A DNA stretch of 64,000 nucleotides from positions 1 to 64,000 of the forward strand of contig JBCDGZ010000002.1 in the NCBI GenBank assembly GCA_038750655.1. Direction: 5' to 3'. A model generated the notes under the pieces. That model ran no database searches, was not told where the DNA came from, and worked only from the letters and a program-made list of their open reading frames with translations. This document shows positions 44,125 through 53,800 of this stretch, in pieces. Made by a program: the position numbers and the translations under genes. Numbering within the stretch: the stretch's first letter is position 1; the number at the start of each line of letters is the position of its first letter. The stretch comes from JBCDGZ01 sp038750655 (lineage in GTDB: Bacteria; Bacteroidota; Bacteroidia; Chitinophagales; Saprospiraceae).

Positions 44125-45052
44125 GGGTACGGATGAGGAAGAAGCCATCATCGCCCTGTTTTTGGTAGAGCGGCATCAAGACTAAGCCATCGTCAATGGC
44201 CAAAATATCGCCGTTCTTATCCACTGCCAGGCGCTCTCCTTTTCTAACTTTCTGAAAATTTGCGTAGTTCGGCACCATCCGAAAGTTATCCCCAGGGCGG
44301 ATACTGTGTATAGCAATCAGCTCAGCGATCTGCGGCAGTCCTTTGGAGTATTCGATGAGGATGGAGTCGTGGCGGTTTTCGACATGCTCGGCCTGAACGC
44401 AGCCGATGGTTCGCATGCAATTGGTGAGGGCGGCGATAGCGCGGTTGATAGAAAGTTCTTCTTGATGCTGGCCAGATTCGAAGCAGACGGCGACGGTATC
44501 GGGAGCAAAGTTATCGTTATTGAAATAATGTAGACTAGTGCCATTGATGGTGCGCAGCATTCCTTTGATGACGGGGGCATGAAGCTCTACGGCGATACGT
44601 ACGCTTTCGGGGTCATCGGTGGGGATGGAAAAAATGCCGCCGTAGGCGGTGGTCGTATGGAAGTCGAGGATAACCAGTTTCTCCGGTTGATAATCGGCGA
44701 TTTCGGCCTCAATGACCTCGAGCAGCTCTATGAGTTCCTGATCTTCGGAATCCAGCTCTTCGGGCTTCGCGGCGCGGATTTTGGCGATATTCTCTCTGGT
44801 CCATTGCCGATTCAAATCTTTATTGATAAACCGCTTGTTTTGAGCCATCGCCCGAATATTTCCCCGCAACCCCAAGAGGCGGCCACAGAATTCGAATTCA
44901 GGATTGGTAATGGGTTCTACCTCTAACATTTTAAAAATAAGGTCCAGTGCTCTAACGCCAGCTGGTTCATTACCATGAATAGCTCCAATACCTATCAGCA
45001 AAGGACCCTTCTGGGGGCCCGTGTAACGACCAATGACTCTTTCCAATTGCAT
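44111..45052 (-). CDS. Succinylglutamate desuccinylase / aspartoacylase family zinc enzyme
   Basis: A 313-residue M14-like metalloenzyme starting at ATG 45052 (MQLERVIGRY). The zinc motif GIGAIHGNEPAG holds the His and Glu ligands; VILDFHTTTAYGGIFSIP carries the third ligand His, and CFESGQHQ the catalytic Glu. AstE/AspA members deacylate N-acyl amino acids. The acyl group here is not predictable. A TTG one base after the thiL stop would add 17 residues but gives an implausible N-terminus. It lies directly downstream of thiL on the same strand and overlaps the convergent unknown gene by 14 bases. Confidence 0.88.
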   Translation of the reverse strand: MQLERVIGRYTGPQKGPLLIGIGAIHGNEPAGVRALDLIFKMLEVEPITNPEFEFCGRLLGLRGNIRAMAQNKRFINKDLNRQWTRENIAKIRAAKPEELDSEDQELIELLEVIEAEIADYQPEKLVILDFHTTTAYGGIFSIPTDDPESVRIAVELHAPVIKGMLRTINGTSLHYFNNDNFAPDTVAVCFESGQHQEELSINRAIAALTNCMRTIGCVQAEHVENRHDSILIEYSKGLPQIAELIAIHSIRPGDNFRMVPNYANFQKVRKGERLAVDKNGDILAIDDGLVLMPLYQKQGDDGFFLIRTLIEF

Positions 45053-45103
45053 AAGGGGTGTAGTACGATTTATCACCAAAGTAAGCCCCCACAAAATACA
45101 CAA

Positions 45104-46153
45104 TTATTCCCCAAAGTGTCGCCAGCCCTGGGCTTTAATTTCGTGGATATTGCCTCCCTTGGTGTGGAGTTTGACGCCATCAGCAGCCGGAACGACCTCC
45201 CCCATGATGTAAATATCAGGTAGGTATTTGACCTTTTCTACATCGTTAGGATCAATGGTAAAAAGCAATTCGTAATCTTCTCCTCCACTTAGCGCACAGG
45301 TGATGGGATCGAGTTTGAATTTTATGGCCATCTGCTCAGCCTCTGGCCGAATCGGGACCCCACTCTCCTCAATAAAGGCCCCCACTCCTGATTGCTTACA
45401 AATATGGAAAACCTCCGAGGCCAAGCCATCGGAAATATCAATCATTGCCGTCGGTACCAACTTCGCCTTGGCAAACAATTCAACCATATCCTTGCGGGCC
45501 TCCGGCTTCAACTGCCGCCCCACCAGATAATCCTGGTTCTCCAAATCAGGCTTCACCCCCGGATTGGACAGAAAGATCTGCTTCTCTCGCTCCAGTAACT
45601 GAAGCCCAAGGTAGGCCGCCCCCAGATTGCCCGTCACGCAGAACAGGTCCCCAACACGGGCGGTATTGCGGTAGGTCAGCTTGTCGCGCTCCCCCTGGCC
45701 GATGGCCGTTACGCTGAGGTAGAGCCCTCGGGGCGAGGAAGTCGTATCTCCCCCCACCAAATCTACTCCATAAAAATCGCAGGCCGTGCGAATGCCATCG
45801 TACAATTCTTCTAGTGCCTCCACCGAAAAGCGGTTCGAAAGTGCCATTGAGACCGTAATCTGTTTTGGCGTAGCATTCATGGCATAAATATCAGAAAGGT
45901 TGACCACTACAGCCTTGTAGCCCAAATGCTTCAATGAAGTGTACATCAGATCGAAGTGGATGCCTTCGACCAGCATATCTGTGGAGACAACGGTGAGCCA
46001 ATCACCGCCATTGTCAATAACTGCCGCATCGTCCCCAACGCCTTTCGTGGAAGAGGATTGCTTTAAGGAAAAGGGCTTTGTCAGATGATCAATCAGACCG
46101 AATTCACCCAGCGTATTGACATCGGTACGCTTCTCATTTTGGTTGTTGGACAT
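45104..46153 (-). CDS. thiL: Thiamine-monophosphate kinase
   Basis: ThiL phosphorylates thiamine monophosphate to the active pyrophosphate using ATP. The protein is 349 residues from ATG 46153, which lies 21 bases downstream of a TACTTTTG box, excluding the upstream frame. Motifs: TLGEFGLIDHL, GVGDDAAVID, STDMLVEGIHFDL, the AIR-synthase-type Asp cluster NLSDIYAMNATP, GVDLVGGDTTSSP, VTGNLGAAYLGL, DISDGLASEVFHIC and LSGGEDYELLFT. The length is slightly above typical. It is followed by the aspartoacylase-like gene and lies behind the SDR gene, perhaps in one unit with its own promoter. Confidence 0.95.
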   Translation of the reverse strand: MSNNQNEKRTDVNTLGEFGLIDHLTKPFSLKQSSSTKGVGDDAAVIDNGGDWLTVVSTDMLVEGIHFDLMYTSLKHLGYKAVVVNLSDIYAMNATPKQITVSMALSNRFSVEALEELYDGIRTACDFYGVDLVGGDTTSSPRGLYLSVTAIGQGERDKLTYRNTARVGDLFCVTGNLGAAYLGLQLLEREKQIFLSNPGVKPDLENQDYLVGRQLKPEARKDMVELFAKAKLVPTAMIDISDGLASEVFHICKQSGVGAFIEESGVPIRPEAEQMAIKFKLDPITCALSGGEDYELLFTIDPNDVEKVKYLPDIYIMGEVVPAADGVKLHTKGGNIHEIKAQGWRHFGE

Positions 46154-46174
46154 AATAGCTAATTCTAATTCTTG

Positions 46175-46182
46175 CAAAAGTA
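46175..46182 (-). promoter_or_regulatory. Bacteroidota -7 promoter box for thiL (TACTTTTG)
   Basis: An exact TAnnTTTG match on the minus strand, ending 21 bases before the thiL ATG at 46153. It lies next to the SDR stop codon. Confidence 0.65.
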
Positions 46183-46190
46183 GGGAATTC

Positions 46191-47006
46191 TCAGGTCTTT
46201 TGGTGCTGCGTCATACCACCCATTACCATTTTCATAATCCTTACCTTAGCCCAACGAGGGACCGTCCGAAGTGAGTAGACCAAGACCTTAGTCAGCCAGC
46301 CCGGTAGCACGGTAGCTTGTCTGCCCAAGGCTTTGAGGATAGGAATGCCGACCTCTTCAGGACGGAGGACCTTGCCCATTTGCATATTCGCCCGATCGGC
46401 AAACCCAGTCTGTACAGGGCCGGGAGCTGCGGTCAGCACATCAACGCCTTGGGGCTTTAGTTCTAGGGCTAGGGCCTCACCGAGCGACTGCACATAGGCT
46501 TTGGTGGCGGCGTAGTGGGCCGCATTGGGCGTCCCCTGAAAGCCCACTAGCGATCCCATCAGGATAATTCCTCCCCGCCCATTCTGATTAAACTGCCGAC
46601 TGAAATGGTGGGTCAACATGAGTAAGGCCCGACAGTTGAGATCCAGCATATTGAGTTCTTGCTCCAATTGGGCCTTCACAAACTCGCCGGAGGTGCCGAA
46701 GCCCGCATTGAGGATGACTAGACCGAGGTGGAAGGATTGGGTTTGTTGGATCAATTTTTCAACCTCACTGGCTTTTGAAAGGTCGCCGGGCAGGGCTTTG
46801 ACTTCGACGGTGTATTGGGCCATCAGCGTTTTGCTGAGCTGGGTGAGTGCTTCTGCGCGTCGGCCGGTGATGAGGAGGTGTAGGCCGGCACTGGCCAGTT
46901 GGGTGGCCAGCTCTTTGCCGATGCCGGAGCTGGCACCGGTGACCAAGGCCCAGGGACCGTAGCGGCGGTGCAGGCGGTGCTGCTCTGATTTGGATAAATT
47001 TGCCAT
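46191..47006 (-). CDS. Short-chain dehydrogenase/reductase (SDR)
   Basis: A 271-residue classical SDR. It shows the cofactor loop VTGASSGIGKELA, the Arg of ITGRR indicating NADP preference, NAGFGTSGEF, the catalytic Ser/Tyr/Lys set (ILMGSLVGFQ and HYAATKAYVQSL), and AAPGPVQTGFADRA. The C-terminal LPGWLTKVLVYSLRTVPRWA resembles a membrane-associating tail, as in DltE/YqjQ-like oxidoreductases. The substrate is unknown. ATG 47006 is favoured over the longer frame at 47045. It is followed 37 bases later by thiL. Confidence 0.9.
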   Translation of the reverse strand: MANLSKSEQHRLHRRYGPWALVTGASSGIGKELATQLASAGLHLLITGRRAEALTQLSKTLMAQYTVEVKALPGDLSKASEVEKLIQQTQSFHLGLVILNAGFGTSGEFVKAQLEQELNMLDLNCRALLMLTHHFSRQFNQNGRGGIILMGSLVGFQGTPNAAHYAATKAYVQSLGEALALELKPQGVDVLTAAPGPVQTGFADRANMQMGKVLRPEEVGIPILKALGRQATVLPGWLTKVLVYSLRTVPRWAKVRIMKMVMGGMTQHQKT

Positions 47007-47173
47007 AATGGATTTACTTATTGTTTTATTAAAAAGCAAACCCACAAATTAGTGGACAAAGTGCTTTGCTAACGATAACAAATGTTTAGAGTTTGATCGG
47101 AAATTATTAATTGGCATGCAAATGCCACTTTTTCACTGATGCTGCGTTGCAGAACCGGGCTTAGGAGCGCGGC

Positions 47174-47758
47174 TTAGAGTTTGGCCCGATCCATTTTTTT
47201 AAGCCGACTCAAATGAACGGCGGTAATGCCAATGTAGGAGGCAATCATATGCTGAGGAGCGCGATTGTGGATGTTGGGAAAAACTTGTGTGATGTGATCA
47301 TAGCGTTCCTTGGGAGATTTGGCGTACATGCTGTATATCCGATTATCCAGATAGGTAAAGTAGAACTCGGCAATCAGGCGGCCTATTTTCTCGCCCTCTT
47401 TCATGTGCTTGTAGCCCCATTCGATGGCCTCACGGGTCAGCACGACGGTATCGGTATCTTCTAGTGCTTGCAGTTGATAATTGGCGGGCGTGTTTTGTAA
47501 AAAGCTGGAATAGTCGGCGATGAATTGGTTTTCGAGGGCAAAATGGGTGGTATGTTCGGTGCCGGCCAGGTCGGTAATCATGACTCGGATCATGCCTTTT
47601 TTGATAAAAAAGACTTCATTAGCAATCCGACCGGGCTGGCTCAGCAGGTCTTTTTTCTTGAAGGATTGCAGGCGGCAAGGGCCCAGAAAACCCGCTAGTT
47701 CTTCCTCGGTCGTCGAGATCATTTGCCGTATAACCGCTCTTAAGATATCCATTGCCAT
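47174..47758 (-). CDS. Crp/Fnr-family transcription regulator
   Basis: A 194-residue regulator: an N-terminal cyclic-nucleotide-type beta-roll (LLSQPGRIANEVFFIKKGMIRV, TTHFALENQFIADYSSFL) and a C-terminal helix-turn-helix (APQHMIASYIGITAVHLSRLKK). No Cys ligands for an iron-sulfur cluster are seen, so it is not an Fnr-type oxygen sensor. The family in Bacteroidota mostly regulates stress or secondary metabolism genes. It follows the GH53 gene with a 3-base gap and may regulate it or be co-transcribed with it. Confidence 0.9.
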   Translation of the reverse strand: MAMDILRAVIRQMISTTEEELAGFLGPCRLQSFKKKDLLSQPGRIANEVFFIKKGMIRVMITDLAGTEHTTHFALENQFIADYSSFLQNTPANYQLQALEDTDTVVLTREAIEWGYKHMKEGEKIGRLIAEFYFTYLDNRIYSMYAKSPKERYDHITQVFPNIHNRAPQHMIASYIGITAVHLSRLKKMDRAKL

Positions 47759-47761
47759 AAA

Positions 47762-49168
47762 CTATGATTTTCCGTAGATCATCTTTTTGGTTTTCACCAT
47801 ACGCTTGGCGTTCCGCACTTCGATGAGGTACAAACCGAAGGGCAGGTCGGACAGCTGAAACTGGACCTCAGCTCCTTCGAATTGCCCCGAAAGCAACACC
47901 TGCCCCATGGTGTCCATCACTGAATAATCGAGCACTTGGTTCTGATCAGTATGCTGCTTAATTTTTACGTCCCCAGAGAAGCTGTTGGCCATAATTTGCA
48001 CCTCCAAAGCAGGCAGGGGCAGGGGTCCTTGGCTGGTGGTTTGGCCGTAATCCTGGCTCATCCACTCGATGCCGCCAGGGACTAGGAGTTGGTTGTCAAA
48101 ATCGAAAAAGGCAGCGTGTTCCTGATGAGAGCCTTGACCCCATTGGGTAAAACAGGGGCTGGAGACCCAGCAGGGTTCCCAGTAGAGGACGCCCAGGCCA
48201 TCGCGGGCAGCTACTTCTCGAGTGAGGGCAATTAGCCAGTCTCTTTGATTGTTGGGACTGGCGGGATGATAATCAGGATGGGTTTCGCTAATAATATTAT
48301 TGGCCGTATCATTCCATTCGGTCGTCCAGATGTAGCCGGTTTCGACGATGAGGACTTCTTTATTGTAGAGTTGACGAAGTGTAGAGATAAGTGCCCCGGT
48401 CTCTTCGATAGTCGTCGGCATGTGCCAAGCCCAGTAGTAGGATAGGCCAATGATGTCAAAATCACTTACCCCATTATTGGCAAAGCCATCGAGCAACCAT
48501 TCAGCGTTGTCAGGCCCAGCCAGGTGGAGGACTACCTTGATGCGCTTCCCCACCTGCGCTTCAAAATCCCGAACCGCCTTGATGGCATGGTTGAACAAGG
48601 CCGCGTTTCTGTCCCAGTCTAAAGTCCACACAGCATTATCTTGAGGAGAGAGAAGAATGCCCTTGTTGGTTTCATTGCCAATCTGCACCATCTCCGGCAG
48701 CAATTGGTTGGCTTCCAGCTCTTCTAAGGTTCGGTAAATATATTGGTACAAAGAATCTTTCAAAACCTCCAAATCATTCACCACTGGCAACCAAGCCTCC
48801 GGCACCAACTGACTGGAAGGATCCGCCCAGGTATCTGACAGGTGAAAGTCCAGCAAGACCTCCATCCCCTGCGCCTGCGCCCGAGCGATTGAACGTTTGA
48901 CATCGGCCAGATCGCTGTAGCGCCGTCCCTCGTTAAGTTGGTCGTACCAAGCCGGGCTGTGCCAGAGACGCAGTCGCGCCAGATTACAACCCCGATCGTT
49001 AAAAATAGCGTAGGGGTCTTTAGCCTCCTGCGATTCGTAGTAACGCACCCCGCAATCTTCCATTTCATTGACATAGGAGAAATCAGCACCTAAATAAAAT
49101 GGCGACTGCGCCAGCGACACTTCGCAGGCCAACAGGGCAATCAAGAGTAGGCTTATTCTATTCATCAT
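47762..49168 (-). CDS. Glycoside hydrolase family 53 endo-galactanase with T9SS tail
   Basis: A 468-residue secreted enzyme that hydrolyses beta-1,4-galactan, as in pectin side chains. Signal peptide ISLLLIALLACEVSLAQ. The (beta/alpha)8 domain (about 22-345) carries the acid/base Glu166 in VQIGNETNKG and the nucleophile Glu276 in LIVETGYIW, with RLRLWHSPAW and LDFHLSDTWADP typical of GH53. The C-terminal 80 residues (DYSVMDTMGQVLLSGQ...YLIEVRNAKRMVKTKKMI) look like a T9SS type A sorting domain, so the enzyme is probably exported by the gliding system. It sits in a row with an RluA-type gene and a Crp-type regulator. Confidence 0.92.
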   Translation of the reverse strand: MMNRISLLLIALLACEVSLAQSPFYLGADFSYVNEMEDCGVRYYESQEAKDPYAIFNDRGCNLARLRLWHSPAWYDQLNEGRRYSDLADVKRSIARAQAQGMEVLLDFHLSDTWADPSSQLVPEAWLPVVNDLEVLKDSLYQYIYRTLEELEANQLLPEMVQIGNETNKGILLSPQDNAVWTLDWDRNAALFNHAIKAVRDFEAQVGKRIKVVLHLAGPDNAEWLLDGFANNGVSDFDIIGLSYYWAWHMPTTIEETGALISTLRQLYNKEVLIVETGYIWTTEWNDTANNIISETHPDYHPASPNNQRDWLIALTREVAARDGLGVLYWEPCWVSSPCFTQWGQGSHQEHAAFFDFDNQLLVPGGIEWMSQDYGQTTSQGPLPLPALEVQIMANSFSGDVKIKQHTDQNQVLDYSVMDTMGQVLLSGQFEGAEVQFQLSDLPFGLYLIEVRNAKRMVKTKKMIYGKS

Positions 49169-49192
49169 TGGGTATTAAAAAACGTCAACAAA

Positions 49193-49882
49193 TTATGATC
49201 TGGCCGTCAGGAAGTCTTCGCAGGCCTGCCACAGCGGATCGACGGGCGCAGGCGCACAAAGCTCCACTCGCTCGCCCGATACGGGATGCTCGAAGGCCAG
49301 CTTCCAGGCGTGGAGGTGGATAGAGCGATCGCGGTTACTGCGACGAAAGCCGTATTTCACATCGCCCTTAATCGGACAGCCGATGGCCGCCAACTGGGCC
49401 CGTATCTGGTGGTGGCGCCCACTGAGCAGGTCGATTTCTAGCAGGTGATAGCGGTCCAAGCTACCGAGCAGGCGGTAGCGCAGGGTCGCTAGTTTGCTAC
49501 CCGAGCGCGCCTCCGCACTGACGGTGGAGCGATTGCTGCGACCATCTTTGTGCAGGTAGTGCTTCAGCTCGCCCGCAGGTTGAGGGGGGGCTTGCTGCAC
49601 CAGCGCCAGGTAGGTTTTGTGGATAGAGCGATCGCGGAATTGGGCATTGAGATGAGCCAGGGCTTTGGGGTTCTTGGCCAGGAGCACCAGCCCGCTGGCG
49701 GGACGATCAAGTCGGTGGATGAGGTGAAGCCGCGATTGGCAGTAGATTTCGGCCAGTTCAAGGAGGGACTTATCGCCCGTCTTGTCGGCTTGGACCGGGA
49801 GCGCGGGCGGCTTATTGAACGCCAGCAGTTGGTTGTTCTTGTAAAGGATATGATCGCCGATATTTCCGATAGCTATGGTCAT
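49193..49882 (-). CDS. RluA-family RNA pseudouridine synthase
   Basis: A 229-residue enzyme that isomerises uridine in rRNA or tRNA. The catalytic Asp59 lies in HLIHRLDRPASGLVLLAK; further motifs are FNKPPALPVQ near the start, HKTYLALV, LLSGRHHQIRAQLAAIGCPIKGD and KYGF, with HLHAWKLAF at the end. There is no S4 domain, so it resembles the TruC/RluC-like short branch; the target site is not determined. Its ATG overlaps the stop of the small DUF4834-like gene by one base (TAATG), suggesting coupled translation. Confidence 0.92.
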   Translation of the reverse strand: MTIAIGNIGDHILYKNNQLLAFNKPPALPVQADKTGDKSLLELAEIYCQSRLHLIHRLDRPASGLVLLAKNPKALAHLNAQFRDRSIHKTYLALVQQAPPQPAGELKHYLHKDGRSNRSTVSAEARSGSKLATLRYRLLGSLDRYHLLEIDLLSGRHHQIRAQLAAIGCPIKGDVKYGFRRSNRDRSIHLHAWKLAFEHPVSGERVELCAPAPVDPLWQACEDFLTARS

Positions 49883-50034
49883 TAGTCTACTTCTTCATAG
49901 TCAATGTAATCATCTTCGCGATTTTGCTCACGAATCTGCTCTTTACCGCCCTTCGGGCCTTCGATTTTACCCGAAAGAAAAGTAATACGATAGAACAGAT
50001 AAATCAAGCCTCCAATTACCAACAGTTTGAACAT
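49882..50034 (-). CDS. Small DUF4834-like membrane protein (50 residues)
   Basis: This gene is too short for most gene finders. The reverse complement from ATG 50034 encodes MFKLLVIGGLIYLFYRITFL, then a charged stretch containing KIEGPKGGKEQIREQNRE and the ending DDYIDYEEVD. A single N-terminal membrane helix followed by an acidic tail ending Y-[IV]-D-[YF]-E-E is the pattern of DUF4834, a Bacteroidota-specific small family of unknown function. Its TAA overlaps the RluA-type gene's ATG by one base. The leader carries no obvious promoter box. Family assignment is from the pattern, not a search. Confidence 0.75.
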   Translation of the reverse strand: MFKLLVIGGLIYLFYRITFLSGKIEGPKGGKEQIREQNREDDYIDYEEVD

Positions 50035-50135
50035 ACCTACACCTGTTTTTTATAAAGGTAACCCAAGTTGCGATGAAATTACCGAAATTGGGCTTGTAAA
50101 AAATAGTTTTTCAAGATAATGATACGATCACTGAA

Positions 50136-50660
50136 ATGAATGCTTTTAAGAAACTATCTACTATCGTTGGTTGGATGGTCTTCGCCATTGCGGTGGTAAC
50201 CCACTATCTCGTTGCTAAAGACCTTAAAGGCATTTGGAAAAGTAGTGAATTTATCGCAGGCACAAACAAAGTAGAAGTGGTTCCACCTTCTAGTAATCCT
50301 CTTTTTGCTCCTAACGGCCAAGTCCTACACTACATTTCCGAGCTGTTATCTAATCACCCGGAAGACGTTATTTTCTTGATCAATATCCTTTCGGGACTCT
50401 CATCTGCCCTAGCGGCGATGCTCGTCTGCTGGGGCACCATCATTATAGGGCGTCTATTCTTCGTTGGCCGCGATGCTCTTCCGGATCGGGTGAAAGGAAT
50501 TGCCCTATTGGCGGCAGGCGCTATCGCAGGTTTGGCGGTAGCTTTCAGCAGCCCTATTTGGTTCTCTGCTGTGGCAGGGGAGGTCTACATTATGTCTATT
50601 TTCTTCCCTTGCCTAATCTTTTGGTTGGGCGTGAAGTGGTATGCGCTTCCAAATGCCTGA
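50136..50660 (+). pseudogene. Truncated, degenerate N-terminal copy of the DUF2723 gene
   Basis: A 174-residue frame parallel to residues 1-174 of the DUF2723 protein at 50888. Both begin MN[AS]FKKLS.IVGW and share NILSGLSSALAAML.CW, GRDA.P and KWYALP. The copy ends in a stop right after KWYALPNA. The functional positions are altered: WDCGEFVAG becomes WKSSEFIAG (Asp35 to Lys35), and VVHPPGAALF becomes VVPPSSNPLF (the His50 position is Pro). It still has an open frame, several membrane helices and a start codon, so it might make a small membrane protein, but not an active GT-C enzyme. Tandem duplication of the gene's 5' end is the simplest origin. Confidence 0.75.
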
Positions 50661-50712
50661 GAATATCCCTTCAGTAGGGTGTTAACACATCTTATTCTTA
50701 GCAATATTTTCT

Positions 50713-50720
50713 TACTTTTG
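50713..50720 (+). promoter_or_regulatory. Bacteroidota -7 promoter box (TACTTTTG)
   Basis: An exact TAnnTTTG match about 170 bases upstream of the DUF2723 gene at 50888, giving it a promoter separate from the truncated copy and a long leader (about 160 nt). Confidence 0.55.
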
Positions 50721-50887
50721 CAGTGAAATTGCTGACATATCGGCCTCACGGCCAGCAATTTCGCAACATCATCGATCAAAACGGGGTAAAACCCTAGTAA
50801 TTTAAGCAGCTATCTGAACCCTTTCGCACTGACGGTGTACCTAGAAATGTCAAAATAGTTGCTCAGAATAATAATATAATCAGCTAA

Positions 50888-53800
50888 ATGAATTCTTTTA
50901 AGAAACTATCTAATATCGTCGGCTGGGCGGTTTTTGCCATTGCGATGGTTGTCTACTACCTCTCCGCCGAACGCACCGGAAGCCTTTGGGACTGTGGTGA
51001 ATTTGTCGCGGGTGCTTACAAACTACAAGTGGTTCACCCGCCTGGTGCCGCTCTCTTTTTGCTCATTGGCCGGATGTTTACCTACATCGCCGAGATTTTC
51101 TCTAATAATCCTGAAGATATTGCCTTTTCGGTCAATATCCTTTCCGGGCTTTCCTCTGCCCTGGCGGCGATGCTCATTTGTTGGGTAACCATCATTCTGG
51201 GGCGGCTGGCCCTGATTGGCCGCGACGCTATTCCCACTCAAGCGGAAGGGATTGCCCTGTTGGCCGCTGGTGCAGTTGCGGGATTGGCTACGGCTTTCAG
51301 CACCTCTGTTTGGTTCTCTGCCGTGGAAGGGGAAGTTTATGCGATGTCTACCTTCTTCACTTGTCTGACCTTCTGGGCGGGGATGAAATGGTACGCGCTG
51401 CCCGACACGCCGCAGGCCGATCGTTGGTTGATCCTTGCTACCTACGTAGCGGGACTCTCTGTAGGGGTTCACTTATTGAGTATTCTGATCTTCCCTGCTT
51501 TGGCGCTTTTCTACTATTTCAAAAAATACAAAAACCACGACATCAAGGGAATGGCTCTGGCAGGCATCATTGGTGTTGTCTTTATGGGCTTTGTACAGAA
51601 AGTCATCGTAGTAGGTATTCCAACCCTGTGGCTGGTTTTGGAAAAAATATTGGTTAATGACTTCGGCATGCCCTTTAATTCAGGGCTCTACCCGACAGTA
51701 CTGTTGATTACAGGGGCCTTAGTTTTTGGTCTCTATTACAGCCATAAAAACAACATGGCCCTACTGCAAAAGCTGATGGTTGCCGTGGTCCTGCTGGTGA
51801 TCAGCTTCTCTACTATCGGTGTCGTGGTCATTCGCGCGAATGCCAACACACCGATCAATATGAATGCGCCTAGCGATCCTACACGTCTCCTGCCCTACCT
51901 CAACCGCGAGCAGTATGGTGAACGGCCATTGCTCAGAGGACCACACTACAAGACGCAGGTGGAAAGTACCAAATCAGAAGACCGTTATGGGCAGGTAGAA
52001 AAAGAGGTGAATGGCGAAGTCAAGCAGAGCTACGAAATTATTGATCAAAAGCACGAATACGTTTTCAATAAAAACGACCAGATGCTCTTCCCTCGTCTGG
52101 GGCATTTGGACGAAAATCGCAAAGCACTATACCCTCGTTGGCTGGGTCATAATGGCCGACCGACGATGGGAGATAATATGAGCTTCTTCTGGAATTATCA
52201 GATTCGATGGATGTATTGGCGCTATTTTATGTGGAACTTCTCCGGTCGTCAAAATGGCGATCAGGGCTTCTACTCCTGGGACCCCAGCTCGGGGCACTGG
52301 ATTACTGGTATCAACTTCATCGATAGGATGCTGCTCTTTGATCAATCTAATCTACCGGATGAGATGAAAGATGATGAGGCACGCAATACTTACTTCTTGC
52401 TGCCTTTCCTCTTCGGTTTATTGGGCTTGTTTTACCACGCCCGACGACGACAAAGTGACTTCCTCGGCCTACTGGCCTTATTCATAATCACGGGGATCGG
52501 CATTATTGTTTATTCCAACCAACCTCCTAACGAACCTAGAGAGCGAGATTACGTACTCGTGGGTTCTTTCTTTACCTATTGTATATGGATGGGGATGGGC
52601 GTATTGGCATTATTCCAGTTTATGCGAGAACGCAAGATGCTGGATGCGAAGATGGCCGCCATCGTCGCCGGAGTAGTCATCATGATCGCTCCGCTGCTGA
52701 TGGGCTTCCAAAACTTCGACGATCATAGTCGTCGCCATCACAAAGCGTCGCGGGATTATGCCAGTAACTTCCTCAATTCTTGCGGGCCAAATGCTATTGT
52801 ATTTACCTACGGGGATAATGATACCTATCCGCTTTGGTATGCGCAGGAGGTAGAGGGCATTCGTACGGATGTACGGGTGGTTAACCTCAGTTTAATCGCT
52901 GTAGACTGGTACATTGAGCAGCTGCGCCGCAAGGTCAACGATTCACCAGCTATCAAAATGAGCTTACCGACGGAGACTATCCGAGGAAGTAAGCGAGTGC
53001 AAATTCCGATCGATCCGGGTAATGAGAATAGGGAGGCCAGCTTGACGGCAGCCCTCAAATGGTTAGGCGAAGAGCACAAAGTGCCGCTGCAAGGTGGACG
53101 CTATCTGGAGAGCTACTTCCCAGCTAGAACGGTCTACATCCCCGTCAATCGAGCTAAAGCCTACGAATTGGGTATGGTAACTCCGGCGGATTCCAACAGA
53201 ATTGTTAATCAAATTCGCTTCAAGCTCAACAAGGGCAACTTTATGATGAAGGGCGATGCTGCCGTATTGGACATCATCAACTCCAACATTTGGGATCGCC
53301 CCGTCTACTTTGCCGTTACTTGTCGCCAAGAGTCGATGCTCGGCATTCAGGATTATACGCAGCTGGAAGGATTGGCCCTGCGCATTATTCCGGTCAGAAA
53401 TCCACAGGAAAAAATCTACGGGATGATTGGCAATGGCCGAGTCGCTAAAGATAAATTCTACGAAAATGTCACCCAGAAATTTAAATGGGGTAATTTCGAT
53501 AAGCAAAAGCTGTTCGTCAATAAATCCTATGGCCCAACGGTGCAAACAACCCGCTATGGTATCCTACGCGCGGCAACAGAAATGATGAAAAATCCAGCCG
53601 AACATCCTAAGGCGATGGATTTGGTAGACACTTACTTTAAGGGCTTCCCGGATATGAACTTCCCCTACGATGCCCGTACCATGCTGTTCATCAACCTCTA
53701 TGTACAGGCCGGTGAGATGGAAAAGGCCAAGAAGCATCTACGCCTACTGGCCAATCGTGTCGAGCAAAGGCTCAATTTCTACAACGCGCTCGACCCTTCA

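Noticed and set aside
50136..50660. A second functional DUF2723 enzyme
   Set aside because: It lacks the catalytic-loop residues and most of the protein; treated as a degenerate copy.
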